Shown here: positions 1-10,313 of the stretch, piece by piece
Numbering within the stretch: position 1 is the first letter of the stretch
Layout of the letters: each line of letters starts with the position of its first letter
Assembly: GCF_008065115.1 (NCBI RefSeq)
Contig: NZ_CP042913.1
Location: 505,211-569,210, forward strand
Reading direction: 5' to 3'
DNA length: 64,000 bases
Origin: Bythopirellula goksoeyrii
GTDB lineage: Bacteria; Planctomycetota; Planctomycetia; Pirellulales; Lacipirellulaceae
Position numbers and translations under genes: made by a program
The notes under the pieces: generated by a model
What the model saw: the letters and a program-made list of their open reading frames with translations, nothing else
Told to the model about the DNA's origin: nothing
Databases searched by the model: none

Positions 1-609
1 AATTTGCTCCAGGCAAGGGCGATCGTGGAAGGACCAAATTTCTACTTTGGGCACAACAGGGAAGGAAATGTAGAATTACTTTCTCAACTTGCTTCTAGGG
101 CTGGATTGACTCTCGACGTTGTCCCTCCAGTAGAAATTGATGGAGGTCTGGTTTCGAGTTCACGAATCCGGGAACTCATCGCCGATGGGAAAGTTGCCAA
201 TGCTAGGGGTTTGCTCTCGGCACCCTACCGAATTCGGGGGATGGTGACTCATGGAGCAGGACGCGGTGCAAAGCTGGGATTTCCCACGGCCAATCTCGAG
301 GCGATTGATACATTGCTTCCCGGAGTTGGGGTCTATGCCGGTAGAGCTTGGTTGAATACGACCAGTTATCCCGCGGCCATTCATATCGGACCCAATCCCA
401 CATTCGGTGAAGCAGCGTTAAAAGTGGAGATTCATCTCCTTGATTTTCACGATGTGTTGTACGGCCAGCCTTTGGAAGTTGAGTTTGTTGATCAGATACG
501 TAATACTTGTACGTTTGAAAGCGAAGCGTCTCTGGTTGCTCAGCTTGAGCAAGATGTTCACCGGACTCGCGAAATTACTTCCCGTGAATTGGGTTCGGAG
601 ACTTCATGA
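1..609 (+). CDS. ribF: Riboflavin kinase / FAD synthetase, C-terminal part (5' truncated)
   Basis: Converts riboflavin to FMN and FMN to FAD in the cytosol. The frame is open from the first base, so the nucleotidyltransferase start lies outside the window. What remains has the end of the FAD synthetase domain (the SSSRIRELIADG stretch matches the SS-T/S-RIR signature) followed by the riboflavin kinase domain, with its GAKLGFPTANL flavin/ATP-binding motif around residue 90 of the visible part. Its stop overlaps the ATG of the next gene by 4 bases, so the two are probably translationally coupled. Family assignment is secure; nothing about the missing N-terminus can be said. Confidence 0.95.
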   Translation, partial: NLLQARAIVEGPNFYFGHNREGNVELLSQLASRAGLTLDVVPPVEIDGGLVSSSRIRELIADGKVANARGLLSAPYRIRGMVTHGAGRGAKLGFPTANLEAIDTLLPGVGVYAGRAWLNTTSYPAAIHIGPNPTFGEAALKVEIHLLDFHDVLYGQPLEVEFVDQIRNTCTFESEASLVAQLEQDVHRTREITSRELGSETS

Positions 610-1586
610 CCATCGATTGGCAACCACTCCAAAAAATCATTGGCGAACATGAGTCGTTTCTCCTGACATCGCATTGTCGAGCTGATTGTGATGCGCTAGG
701 CAGCGAATTGGCCATGGCCGAGATTCTGGAGCAACTTGGCAAAAAAGTCCGCATTGTCAACGGCGACGAAGTGCCCCGGCATATTAGCTTTATCGACGCT
801 GAAAATCGCATCGAAACTCTGGAGTCTGGAGTGACAGCTTCAGATTTGCAAGACACCGAAGTACTCATGGTCCTTGACACAAGTGCTTGGGTTCAACTGG
901 GTCCCATGGCCGAGGTCGTGAAGAGATTCTCCGGCATCCGTGTGGTGATCGATCACCATGTGAGCCAGGACGACATGAAGGCGACCGTATTCAAGGACTC
1001 GACTTCAGAAGCAACCGGTCGCTTGATTCTCGAGCTTTGCAATGCCTTGAATGTTTCCGTCACCCCGTCGATAGCCCATCAGTTGTTTACAGCAATTGCA
1101 ACAGACACTGGCTGGTTCCGGTTTGCCTCGGTCACCGAAAAGACATTCTCGGCACTGGCTCAACTTGTAGCCGCAGGGGCCAGTCCCCCCCAAGTTTTTG
1201 CGGCCCTCTACGAACGACATACTTTGGCACGGCTCAAGCTGAGAGCCCGCATATTAGAGAACATCAAGCCGCTCGTAGGTGGGAAACTAATGGTCACAGA
1301 GATCTTTCAGCAGGATTTTACCGAAACGGGTGCTGAACCAGCCGACACAGAGGACGTAATAAATACGTTGTTAACTGTCGCTGGGAGTCAAGTTGCCGTG
1401 ATGTTTGTAGAGCTCAATCGCATCACGAAAGTGAGCCTTCGTAGTCGCACAGATTTCGACGTGCGTGCCGTCGCTGAACAGTTTGGGGGCGGAGGACATA
1501 AGGCTGCTGCCGGGATTGCCTACGAAGGGAGTCTTGCCGAAGCCCGCACTGCAGTGCTCAAAGTGTTGGAAGCAGAGTTGAAATGA
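606..1586 (+). CDS. nrnA: DHH/DHHA1 phosphoesterase, NrnA-like oligoribonuclease / pAp phosphatase
   Basis: A 326-residue cytosolic protein of the usual NrnA length. The family hydrolyses short RNA oligonucleotides (nanoRNA) and often 3'-phosphoadenosine 5'-phosphate, using two metal ions. Visible metal-binding motifs are SHCRADCDALGS (residues 22-33), VLDTSA (Asp91) and the DHH triad at 116-118. The C-terminal DHHA1 substrate domain ends with GGGGHKAAAG from residue 294. The start overlaps the ribF stop (ATGA), and its own stop overlaps the Rieske gene ATG in the same way, so ribF-nrnA-Rieske-cytochrome b form one tight run. A c-di-GMP/c-di-AMP linear product hydrolase role is possible within the family. 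Confidence 0.9.
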   Translation: MTIDWQPLQKIIGEHESFLLTSHCRADCDALGSELAMAEILEQLGKKVRIVNGDEVPRHISFIDAENRIETLESGVTASDLQDTEVLMVLDTSAWVQLGPMAEVVKRFSGIRVVIDHHVSQDDMKATVFKDSTSEATGRLILELCNALNVSVTPSIAHQLFTAIATDTGWFRFASVTEKTFSALAQLVAAGASPPQVFAALYERHTLARLKLRARILENIKPLVGGKLMVTEIFQQDFTETGAEPADTEDVINTLLTVAGSQVAVMFVELNRITKVSLRSRTDFDVRAVAEQFGGGGHKAAAGIAYEGSLAEARTAVLKVLEAELK

Positions 1587-2176
1587 AAGAAGCCAAAACA
1601 GCCAGAACAGAAATCAAAACCGTGTCGTGGAACCGCCGAACATTTTTTGAAATGCTCGCTGCGGTAGTCGCAGGCGGTGTGGCAATTGCCACACCCTTAG
1701 TGGCCGGGGTTGTCACATTTCTTTCACCTCTGCTCAAAAAGAACACCAGCCCAAAAGTGCGTGTCGCGCTACTAAGCCAGATTCCTGATGATGGCATGCC
1801 ACGCAGCTTCCCGATCGTGGCTGACCACGTAGATGCCTGGACGAAGTACCCTGAACAGCGAATCGGATCTGTTTACTTAGTTCGCAATAAGGGAGAGGCT
1901 GAGCCAATAGCCCTTACTGCTAAATGCCCCCACGCAGGTTGCTTTATCGGCTACAAGCCCGGGGATGACTTGTTTCGCTGCCCATGCCATACAAGTGCCT
2001 TCAAGCTAGACGGATCACGTGAACGAGGCGATGCAGAAGTGGCTCCCCGTGGCATGGACCGTCTTCCGGTGGAACTTCGATCTGTCGCTTCTGCGGACGA
2101 CAACGAGGCAGTCGAAGTCTGGATTGAATTCATCGATTTCCAAACTGGCCACAAAGAGGCAATCCGCACCGCATGA
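1583..2176 (+). CDS. Rieske [2Fe-2S] subunit of a cytochrome bc complex
   Basis: Electron-transfer subunit that takes electrons from quinol and passes them to cytochrome c. The N-terminus has a Tat-type signal anchor: WNRRTFF with twin arginines at residues 18-19, then a hydrophobic stretch to about 50. The cluster ligands are in CPHAGC (115-120) and CPCH (133-136), that is Cys115, His117, Cys133 and His136, with Cys120/Cys135 available for the usual disulfide. At 197 residues it has a normal family length. It overlaps the upstream nrnA stop and the downstream cytochrome b start by 4 bases each. The neighbouring cytochrome b gene makes the complex assignment firm. Confidence 0.94.
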   Translation: MKEAKTARTEIKTVSWNRRTFFEMLAAVVAGGVAIATPLVAGVVTFLSPLLKKNTSPKVRVALLSQIPDDGMPRSFPIVADHVDAWTKYPEQRIGSVYLVRNKGEAEPIALTAKCPHAGCFIGYKPGDDLFRCPCHTSAFKLDGSRERGDAEVAPRGMDRLPVELRSVASADDNEAVEVWIEFIDFQTGHKEAIRTA

Positions 2177-4164
2177 GTTCTCACCTGCGTAGTCTCGTAG
2201 ATTGGCTCGATGATCGAACCGGCGTGCGCAGCCTGCTGCATGAAGCGCTCTACGAGCGCGTTCCCGGCGGGGCGAGGTGGCGCTATGTGTGGGGTAGCAC
2301 ACTAGTGATCGCCTTTGTGGCACAAATGATTACTGGTACGTTTCTCTGGATGGCCTACAGCCCCAGTACTCAAACTGCCTGGGAAAGTGTCTTTTATATT
2401 CAATATGAGATGCCAGGCGGCTGGTTGTTGCGTGGTCTGCACCACTACATGGCCCACGCGATGGTGGTACTTTTAGCGATCCATTTTGCTCAGGTCGTTT
2501 GGGACGGGGCTTATCGTGCCCCGCGAGAATTGAATTTCGTCATCGGCGTGGCGCTGATGCTCGTCGTATTTGGGCTTTCTCTCACAGGTTATCTCCTGCC
2601 TTGGGATCAGAAGGGCTACTGGGCCACGAGCGTCGGTACCAACTTGGCTAGTCAGGCACCTATCGTCGGCCCGGAGGTCAAGAAACTTGCCATCGGAGGT
2701 GTCGACTATGGGCATCACACGCTGACTCGGTTTCTAGCACTCCATGCCGGGGTGTTGCCAGGGCTCTTGATTGCCCTCTTGGTGCCGCACATTGCCCTGT
2801 TTCGCCGACATGGACTCCATGCAACCGAACCCCTCAAGGGTCCCGACGCCATGTTTTGGCCCGATCAATTGCTCAAAGACAGTGTGGCGGCCCTTGGGGT
2901 TCTGGCAGCAGTCTTAGCCTTGACGATCTATAGCGGGGAAGCGGAACTGACCGCACCAGCTGACCCTGCGACCCCCTACAACGCCGCGCGTCCAGAATGG
3001 TATTTCTTGTTCCTGTTCCAGTTCTTGAAATGGTTTCCAGGCGAATTGGAAGTTTGGGGAGCCTTTGTGATCCCCGGCGCAGTGGTCACGCTTCTTTTCC
3101 TGATGCCGTGGATTGGACGTAGTCGTGGCGGGCACCTGTTCAATGTGGGACTGCTTGTGGTCCTACTAGGGGGAATTATTTTGTTAACTGCCCAAGCTAT
3201 TCGCGATGATTATTTTGCTACGTGGTATGAACGGACTGAAGCGAATTCGGACAAATACGATGCCTCGCAAGCGTTTCTCGATGCGAAGCAGGAAGCCGAA
3301 CATGAAGCGGAACGGGTCATTGCGCTGGCCCAATCACCCGAAAAGATTCCTCCTACGGGTGCCCTTACTCTCATGGCAGAGGATCCTTTTTTGCAGGGGC
3401 CCAAGTTGTTTACTCAACACTGTGCGGGTTGTCACACGCACGAAGTCGACGGCCGACATAAGTTTGATATCGAATTCGATCCGAAAGAGTTCAGCCGTAC
3501 CGCACAAAATTTTGGACTCAACCTGGTCGAGATTATTAGCCCCAAGCCAACAGCTCCCAATCTTTGGGGAGTCGGTGACAAGCTTTGGATGCAATCATTC
3601 ATGAGCCCCCAACTGATCACGGACAGAAACCATTTTGGCTATGAGAATTCTCCATTTGCCCAAGGCGAAATGGTCAGCTTCATTCAAGAGGCCCATGGAG
3701 AAGAATTGTCTGAAGAAGAACGAAAAGCTGTTGATGAGGCGTTTGCCAGTATCAGCATCGCTTTGTGGCTAGACGCCGGTACAACAAGACTGGTCCATCC
3801 AGATGGCCTGAAAGAACTAGAAGAACAGGCAACGAGAGGACGAGAGCTAATTGCTGGCGGTCTTGCCGAAGTCCTGGAGAGCGGTATGAGTTGCATCGAC
3901 TGCCACAAGTACCACGATGAGGGAGAGCTCGGTTCGGCACCTGACCTCACGGGCTACATGTCCCGCGAGTGGATGATCGAATTCATCCGTAATCCTGCTT
4001 CTGAACGCTTCTATGGCGAGTACAACGACCGCATGCCTGCCTTTGCACCGCACGACGATCCTCGGATGAACCAACTCGATGACAAAGCTATTGGTCTGAT
4101 CGTCGATTGGCTGCGAGGAGATTGGGTTATGCCGGAGACAGTCGAAGCTCCGCTTTCCGATTGA
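2173..4164 (+). CDS. Cytochrome b6-type protein fused to a C-terminal diheme cytochrome c domain
   Basis: Membrane subunit of the quinol:cytochrome c oxidoreductase, 663 residues, far longer than a normal cytochrome b (about 400). Heme-b ligands are His90/His104 in helix B and His191/His206 in helix D. The 15-residue step in helix D is the cytochrome b6 pattern rather than the mitochondrial one. The Qo-site PEWY motif is at 274-277. After a last membrane segment (about 325-342) and an acidic linker there are two c-heme sites, CAGCH at 417-421 and CIDCH at 574-578, which should lie outside the cytoplasmic membrane. This fusion supplies the cytochrome c1 function, so the bc complex needs only two genes here. 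The hairpin at 4294-4314 follows the gene. Confidence 0.95.
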   Translation: MSSHLRSLVDWLDDRTGVRSLLHEALYERVPGGARWRYVWGSTLVIAFVAQMITGTFLWMAYSPSTQTAWESVFYIQYEMPGGWLLRGLHHYMAHAMVVLLAIHFAQVVWDGAYRAPRELNFVIGVALMLVVFGLSLTGYLLPWDQKGYWATSVGTNLASQAPIVGPEVKKLAIGGVDYGHHTLTRFLALHAGVLPGLLIALLVPHIALFRRHGLHATEPLKGPDAMFWPDQLLKDSVAALGVLAAVLALTIYSGEAELTAPADPATPYNAARPEWYFLFLFQFLKWFPGELEVWGAFVIPGAVVTLLFLMPWIGRSRGGHLFNVGLLVVLLGGIILLTAQAIRDDYFATWYERTEANSDKYDASQAFLDAKQEAEHEAERVIALAQSPEKIPPTGALTLMAEDPFLQGPKLFTQHCAGCHTHEVDGRHKFDIEFDPKEFSRTAQNFGLNLVEIISPKPTAPNLWGVGDKLWMQSFMSPQLITDRNHFGYENSPFAQGEMVSFIQEAHGEELSEEERKAVDEAFASISIALWLDAGTTRLVHPDGLKELEEQATRGRELIAGGLAEVLESGMSCIDCHKYHDEGELGSAPDLTGYMSREWMIEFIRNPASERFYGEYNDRMPAFAPHDDPRMNQLDDKAIGLIVDWLRGDWVMPETVEAPLSD

Positions 4165-4293
4165 TGCTAGCACCGCCACTCGCTTGCTACGCAATCAGCA
4201 GAATCGTTACAGTTTAACAACTGCAGTGGTCGATTCTCTCTATGATAGTGCCCCAGCCGGAGTCACACCTGGCCCCGGGAATGAGACACTTTC

Positions 4294-4314
4294 CCGGATC
4301 GCGTGGCGATCCGG
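4294..4314. terminator. 9-bp GC-rich hairpin between the bc genes and the next gene
   Basis: Perfect stem CCGGATCGC / GCGATCCGG around a GTG loop, 130 bases after the cytochrome b/c stop and about 48 bases before the next ATG. There is no T-run, so it is not a classical intrinsic terminator. It may be a factor-dependent end, or a structure in the leader of the following gene. Confidence 0.4.
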
Positions 4315-4362
4315 CTAGGTGCACTGTGAAGCCGACTCATCGTTCGCAAGGATTCTTCGCAC

Positions 4363-5151
4363 ATGTGGTGCCGCCAATGCCAGCAAGATGTGCCAGCCGT
4401 GGCACGTTCTTCCCAAGGACCTCTAGTGTGTCCTTGTTGCCGTAGGGAACTCAATCTGGGCAACCTAGCAGATGTTGCTGACACGGGAATTTCGCTGGAT
4501 TGCTATGAGCAGGAGCCCCATGAGTACGAACCATCAGCGAGACCCATCGACAGCATCTCGCAAGGAGAGTCATACGAGAAGCTCAGACGGATTGGGCGAC
4601 AGCTACGTTCACCCTATCGCACAGAAATCAGTATTAGCTCACCACCGACAGCATCAGGCTCGTGGCGTTCCTTATCGATGAGTAACGACGCTAGCGATGC
4701 TCCTCAACTTCGGCAAGTTGCGAAGCAGGCCCAGCAAGATGAATTGTCCAACAGTACTCAAACTTCCTGGTTGCTATGCTGCTTACTTGCGATTGGAACA
4801 GTAGGATTTGCAGCCGGAGTGTTGGTACTCGCTGGTTCAGCGGCTTTCGACTTGGCCCAAGTCTGGCAGTGGGGAATGACGACCACTATCGCGGCCGAAG
4901 GTCTGCTGATTGTGGCGCTCACCTGGATGGCCACGCGACTCTGGTACAACAGTCGCCGTCTGAATCATCAATTGCGGGGAGTTGACGAACAGTTAGTCGA
5001 AATCCACGAAATGGCTGGCTCTCTCTCAGCGGGCCAACTCTCTGCCAGTCAGAACTACTATCACCACTTTAGCCAAGTGGCGAATCCGCACATGTTGGTC
5101 GCCAATCTGCGCGGGCAAGTTGATCAGCTTGCTGAGCGAATCGGGGGCTAA
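4363..5151 (+). CDS. Zinc-ribbon protein with two transmembrane segments, function unknown
   Basis: A 262-residue protein I cannot assign to a named family. The first 26 residues carry two CxxC pairs (Cys3/Cys6 and Cys23/Cys26), a short zinc-ribbon pattern likely to face the cytosol. Residues about 30-130 are polar and low in structure. Two hydrophobic helices follow (about 136-158 and 171-192), then a hydrophilic C-terminal part with heptad-like leucines (NHQLRGVDEQLVEI) that could be a short coiled coil. The ATG at 4363 was chosen because it begins directly with the first cysteine motif. It ends 12 bases from the convergent glycyl-tRNA synthetase stop. It may be a membrane-anchored sensor or scaffold, but that is a guess. 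Confidence 0.7.
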   Translation: MWCRQCQQDVPAVARSSQGPLVCPCCRRELNLGNLADVADTGISLDCYEQEPHEYEPSARPIDSISQGESYEKLRRIGRQLRSPYRTEISISSPPTASGSWRSLSMSNDASDAPQLRQVAKQAQQDELSNSTQTSWLLCCLLAIGTVGFAAGVLVLAGSAAFDLAQVWQWGMTTTIAAEGLLIVALTWMATRLWYNSRRLNHQLRGVDEQLVEIHEMAGSLSAGQLSASQNYYHHFSQVANPHMLVANLRGQVDQLAERIGG

Positions 5152-5163
5152 CTCTCTCAGACC

Positions 5164-6774
<1,611 letters not shown>

Positions 6775-6848
6775 GTCTGATCGCCTTCAAGATTGTAGCC
6801 GCGGTAAATTGCGAAACCGCAAGTGTAACTGGAGAGGTTGCAAAACGT

Positions 6849-7610
6849 CTACCGCAGCGTGATTTGCCCCGTGCTACTGTCCCATTCGGGGACTACGGCG
6901 AGTGTATCTAGCTGAGCACAAAGGCGAAGATCCTCCTCATGGCCAATGGCCAAGAGATTTTTCCCGCCTGGCGTGCTTTTCAATTCCCAGGCTAACTGCT
7001 CACTTGGCGAGCGACGGTTAGCCTTTGCCCCAATCAATAGTTCCTGCCATTCCCGATGAGCAGAATCTGCCCATTCGTTTGTTTGCCAGAGATCAGGTCC
7101 TGAAAGCCGCAACATCTCATCCGTGATTGCCCCGGCAGCCAAGATATCCTCACGGGTGACAATTCCATTTGTCCCCGCGCAAAGTATGTCGACCCGCTGA
7201 GCAGAAAGTACTGCGGTGGCAACTGCGACCCGGTTCACCGCTGCTCCCACGAAGACCCGTTCTGCAATACGAGAATGAAGCAGAGCCCGTGTGCCATTGG
7301 TCGTGGTGAACAGCACAGTACGGCCAAATACTTGATCGGGAGTGTACTCCGCCGGAGAATTTCCCAAATCAAAACCTTCGATCAATTCCCCGCCCCGCTC
7401 ACCACCCAGTACGACATTTTCACGTCCCAGTTTCTCCACACGGTCTGCCACGTCACCAATTTCCAGTAAGGGCACAACAGCCGACGCCCCGGCTTTCAAT
7501 GCGTGACAAATGGTCGTGGAAGCCCGCAGCAGATCGACGACAATCACTGTACTGCCTGCCAGATCGCTCTCGGCAACAAACTGCGGCAAGTAGTGGACGT
7601 TGAGAATCAA
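6849..7610 (-). CDS. comB: ComB-like 2-phosphosulfolactate phosphatase
   Basis: Family members dephosphorylate (R)-2-phospho-3-sulfolactate to sulfolactate, a step first known from archaeal coenzyme M synthesis. The core is clear: VIVVDLLRASTTI, GGERGGELIEGFDLGNSP, TTNGTRAL, CAGTNG and the EDILAAGAI segment. The open frame reaches an ATG at 7682, but those first 24 residues are encoded by a dispersed 24-nt repeat (7649-7672) and low-complexity sequence. I therefore prefer a TTG at 7608-7610, which gives the family-like start LILNVHYLPQF and about 253 residues. Bacterial homologues may act in sulfolactate or other phosphate-ester metabolism; the substrate is not proven here. Confidence 0.82.
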   Translation of the reverse strand: MILNVHYLPQFVAESDLAGSTVIVVDLLRASTTICHALKAGASAVVPLLEIGDVADRVEKLGRENVVLGGERGGELIEGFDLGNSPAEYTPDQVFGRTVLFTTTNGTRALLHSRIAERVFVGAAVNRVAVATAVLSAQRVDILCAGTNGIVTREDILAAGAITDEMLRLSGPDLWQTNEWADSAHREWQELLIGAKANRRSPSEQLAWELKSTPGGKNLLAIGHEEDLRLCAQLDTLAVVPEWDSSTGQITLR

Positions 7611-7648
7611 GGGAATGCGGAATTCGGATTGAGGGATTGTGGAACTAC

Positions 7649-7672
7649 GAGTCGGGGCGTCCCTGCCCCCGA
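7649..7672 (+). repeat. 24-nt GC-rich dispersed repeat, copy A
   Basis: One of three related 24-nt units in 2.7 kb (also 9256-9279 and, inverted, 10314-10337). Copies A and B match at 21 of 24 positions. The core GGGGC-6 nt-GCCCC can fold into a small hairpin. It lies in the comB/ubiE intergenic gap and creates the spurious extended comB N-terminus. Confidence 0.6.
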
Positions 7673-7795
7673 ATAAACCCATTGTATCGGAGAGTTCCAG
7701 GTGGTTAGCGCTAGCAGGTCAGCCATTCTACTGCGATACTGATGAGAATGACAGGTAACGCTGTCCAAACCTCCCACCTCAAAATCCCAATCTCC

Positions 7796-8509
7796 ATGGC
7801 AACCGTCGATAAATCTGGCAACCGCGTACGGGAAATGTTCGGAGAGATCGCCGCGCGCTATGATTTCTTGAATCACTTATTGTCACTCAACATTGACAAG
7901 TACTGGAGGTGGCGTACTGTGCGGGCGGTTCCTCCGCATCCTGAGGCGAGAATTCTCGACCTCTGCACCGGGACAGGCGACCTGGCTTTTGCCTACAACA
8001 AAGCAGCAAAAGGAAAGGCTCAGATTATCGGTGCCGATTTCTGTCTGCCAATGCTTGCGATTGGACGTGAAAAAGGAATGAAGTCGAATGCTTCAGCAGT
8101 CAATTTCATCGAGGCCGATGCACAGCAGATTCCCCTTGATGATGACCAGTTCGATATCGTCTCGGTGGCGTTTGGATTGCGCAACGTGGCAGACACCGAC
8201 CAAGGCCTCGCCGAGATGGTGCGTGTCTGTGCTCCAGGCGGCAAGGTAGCTGTGCTGGAGTTTTCAACTCCGAGCTGGCAACCTTTTGGTGCCTTTTACA
8301 ACTGGTATTTCCGGCATGTTTTGCCCCGAATTGGCCAACTGATCGCGAGGAACTCCCATGCGGCCTACGACTATCTGCCGACAAGTGTTGGCCAATTCTT
8401 ACAGGGTGAGGAGTTGGCTGAGCGAATGCGCGACGCGGGGCTGGTTGACGTGGGATTCCGGGGACTTACGCTAGGAGTTGCGACACTATACGTCGGCACA
8501 AAGCCGTAG
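7796..8509 (+). CDS. ubiE: Demethylmenaquinone methyltransferase (UbiE/MenG family)
   Basis: S-adenosylmethionine-dependent C-methylation that finishes menaquinone. The SAM-binding loop [14 protein letters not shown] follows the N-terminal [20 protein letters not shown] signature of the family. The FGLRNVAD and [10 protein letters not shown] stretches and the C-terminal Y-[DN]YLP region are also typical. The frame is open from 7742, but the ATG at 7796 gives the normal family N-terminus and a 237-residue product of normal length. It heads a same-strand series with ubiX-, ubiA- and mqnE-like genes, so the substrate is most likely demethylmenaquinone rather than a ubiquinone precursor. Confidence 0.92.
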   Translation: MATVDKSGNRVREMFGEIAARYDFLNHLLSLNIDKYWRWRTVRAVPPHPEARILDLCTGTGDLAFAYNKAAKGKAQIIGADFCLPMLAIGREKGMKSNASAVNFIEADAQQIPLDDDQFDIVSVAFGLRNVADTDQGLAEMVRVCAPGGKVAVLEFSTPSWQPFGAFYNWYFRHVLPRIGQLIARNSHAAYDYLPTSVGQFLQGEELAERMRDAGLVDVGFRGLTLGVATLYVGTKP

Positions 8510-8549
8510 CCTTCAAGTAGAAAGTGAATTCTTCGGGGATCGTTTTTTT

Positions 8550-9248
8550 ATGGCAAACAGACCAAGAAGAGTATGCGTTGGAATCACAGGTGCCAGCGGC
8601 GCTGTTTACAGTGTGAGATTGATAGAAGTACTGCTCGCTACGGGGCACGACGTTCACCTCTCGATTAGTCCCAGCGGTGCCCATGTCATTCGAGAGGAAA
8701 TGGATCTAAGTGTTGACCTGGAGGATTTTAAGCCTGCACAGTTGATGCTCGACGATGTGAAGCATGCCTCGGATAGTAAGATTCAACTCTTGCAAGCTAG
8801 TGCTGGCATCGGCACGGCAGATAGCAACGTTCTCTCTGTAGAATCGGGCCGCGTCGGCGATATTTTCTATCACCACTTCCAAGACTTCCAAGCACCCATA
8901 GCTAGTGGGTCTTTTCTAACCCAGGGAATGATCGTCTGTCCTTGCTCGGGAACAACGCTCAGTGCCGTTGCCCACAGTTCTGCAGGGAATCTGATCCAAC
9001 GAGCAGCCGAAGTTCACCTAAAAGAACGACGTAAACTTATCATCGTCCCCCGCGAGACTCCCCTTTCGCTGCCACAAATTGAAAACATGCGTCTAGTTAC
9101 CTTAGCTGGAGCGATCGTCATGCCTGCCGCCCCTGGTTGGTATCACGGAGTGACAACCCTTCGTGACTTGGTCGACTTCATGGTCGCAAGACTCTGCGAT
9201 CAGCTCGGCATTGATAATTGCCTGATTAATCGTTGGGGTGTGGAATAA
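8550..9248 (+). CDS. ubiX: UbiX-like flavin prenyltransferase (MqnM role)
   Basis: Makes prenylated FMN, the cofactor of UbiD-type decarboxylases. The N-terminal FMN site (VGITGASGAVYSVRL) and the central CPCSGTTLSAVAHSSAGNLIQRA and VPRETPLS motifs identify the family. At 232 residues it is longer than the typical enzyme of about 190, with extra sequence between residues about 45 and 100. The start at 8550 (MANRPRRVCVG) avoids an overlap with ubiE that the longer open frame from 8478 would need. In the futalosine route a UbiX/UbiD pair decarboxylates the prenylated intermediate. No ubiD-like gene is in the window. Confidence 0.9.
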   Translation: MANRPRRVCVGITGASGAVYSVRLIEVLLATGHDVHLSISPSGAHVIREEMDLSVDLEDFKPAQLMLDDVKHASDSKIQLLQASAGIGTADSNVLSVESGRVGDIFYHHFQDFQAPIASGSFLTQGMIVCPCSGTTLSAVAHSSAGNLIQRAAEVHLKERRKLIIVPRETPLSLPQIENMRLVTLAGAIVMPAAPGWYHGVTTLRDLVDFMVARLCDQLGIDNCLINRWGVE

Positions 9249-9255
9249 TCTTCGC

Positions 9256-9279
9256 GAGCCGGGGCGTACTTGCCCCCGA
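9256..9279 (+). repeat. 24-nt GC-rich dispersed repeat, copy B
   Basis: Second copy of the unit described at 7649-7672, 21 of 24 positions identical. It fills the gap between the ubiX stop and the prenyltransferase start and contains the TTG that gives the longer, unlikely start of the next gene. Confidence 0.6.
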
Positions 9280-9287
9280 TTGATCTC

Positions 9288-10283
9288 ATGCTGCAAACGA
9301 TCCGCAACCTTTTATCGCTGATTCGCTTTAGCCACACCTTGTTTGCGTTGCCTTTTGCACTTCTGGCAGCAATGATGGCCTGGAAACTCCGGGCTCTAAG
9401 ATTCGCTTATCTTGATTCCAATGTGAGAGAGGCCATGGCGAATTACCAAGGCCTTTCGGAGATATCGCCTTCAACGGAAAACTTGCCGGCCTTTCAGATG
9501 CGATGGCAGGAACTCCTGGGAATTCTTCTCTGCATGATCACCGCCCGCAGTGCTGCGATGGCTTTCAATCGATTGGTCGACCGTCGACTTGACGCCGAGA
9601 ACCCCCGTACTTCCGGACGGCACCTCCCGGCCGGGATCCTCAGCGTGCCCCAAGTAGCGACATTCACCGCAGCTTGCGGCTTAGCGTTCATCGCTAGCAC
9701 GTTACTTTTTCTCCCCAATCCTCTTCCGCTTTACCTGAGTGTGCCAGTGCTCGTATTTATCTGCGGATATAGTCTAGCCAAACGGTTCACTTCACTCGCT
9801 CATGTATGGCTAGGAACCGCACTGGCACTATCGCCCATAGCAGTCTGGATCGCTATTCGGGGTAGTATTGTATTAGGGAATCCCGCTGATCTTCTCCCAG
9901 CTCTGGTATTGGGTGGAGCGGTTCTTACTTGGGTGACGGGTTTCGACATCATCTACGCATGTCAAGATTTCGAGTTCGACCGCTCTCAGGGCCTGCGCAG
10001 CATCCCCGCTAGACTAGGAATCGACCGATCGCTGAAGCTTGCTGCTACCTGCCATGGAGGAACGGTTCTACTACTAGCCTTGCTGCCAATCGTTTATCCC
10101 CACTTTGGAGTACTTTACTGGATAGCGTTATCTGCCGTGGCAGGTCTCTTGGTCTATGAACATGCTTTGGTGCGACCCGATGACTTGGATCGCGTCAATG
10201 TCGCGTTTTTTCAGGTGAATGCAGTGATCAGTCTAGGACTCTTTGCGGTTAGCACCCTGGACCTTTGGCTAGGTAGCAGGTGA
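9288..10283 (+). CDS. UbiA-family prenyltransferase (MqnP role in menaquinone synthesis)
   Basis: Integral membrane enzyme that attaches the polyprenyl tail to an aromatic acid. The first Asp-rich motif is NRLVDRRLDAENPRT and the second is DFEFDRSQGLRSIPARLG, both diagnostic. About eight hydrophobic segments are visible. Between helix 1 (FALPFALLAAMMAW) and the segment before the first motif there is a hydrophilic insert of about 45 residues (from RALRFAYLD to AFQMRW) that is not usual. ATG 9288 is preferred over TTG 9270, which lies inside repeat copy B. The placement between ubiX-like and mqnE genes points to 1,4-dihydroxy-6-naphthoate as acceptor (inference from the futalosine pathway). 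Confidence 0.88.
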   Translation: MLQTIRNLLSLIRFSHTLFALPFALLAAMMAWKLRALRFAYLDSNVREAMANYQGLSEISPSTENLPAFQMRWQELLGILLCMITARSAAMAFNRLVDRRLDAENPRTSGRHLPAGILSVPQVATFTAACGLAFIASTLLFLPNPLPLYLSVPVLVFICGYSLAKRFTSLAHVWLGTALALSPIAVWIAIRGSIVLGNPADLLPALVLGGAVLTWVTGFDIIYACQDFEFDRSQGLRSIPARLGIDRSLKLAATCHGGTVLLLALLPIVYPHFGVLYWIALSAVAGLLVYEHALVRPDDLDRVNVAFFQVNAVISLGLFAVSTLDLWLGSR

Positions 10284-10313
10284 TAATGCTGAATCAACTA
10301 AGGCGTCAATGAA

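Noticed and set aside
4242-4445. Open frame of 67 codons ahead of and overlapping the zinc-ribbon gene
   Set aside because: It overlaps the zinc-ribbon gene in another frame, has no family features and runs across the hairpin at 4294-4314.
7611-7682. N-terminal extension of the comB frame up to ATG 7682
   Set aside because: These codons coincide with a dispersed 24-nt repeat and the family start begins later, so the upstream ATG is unlikely.
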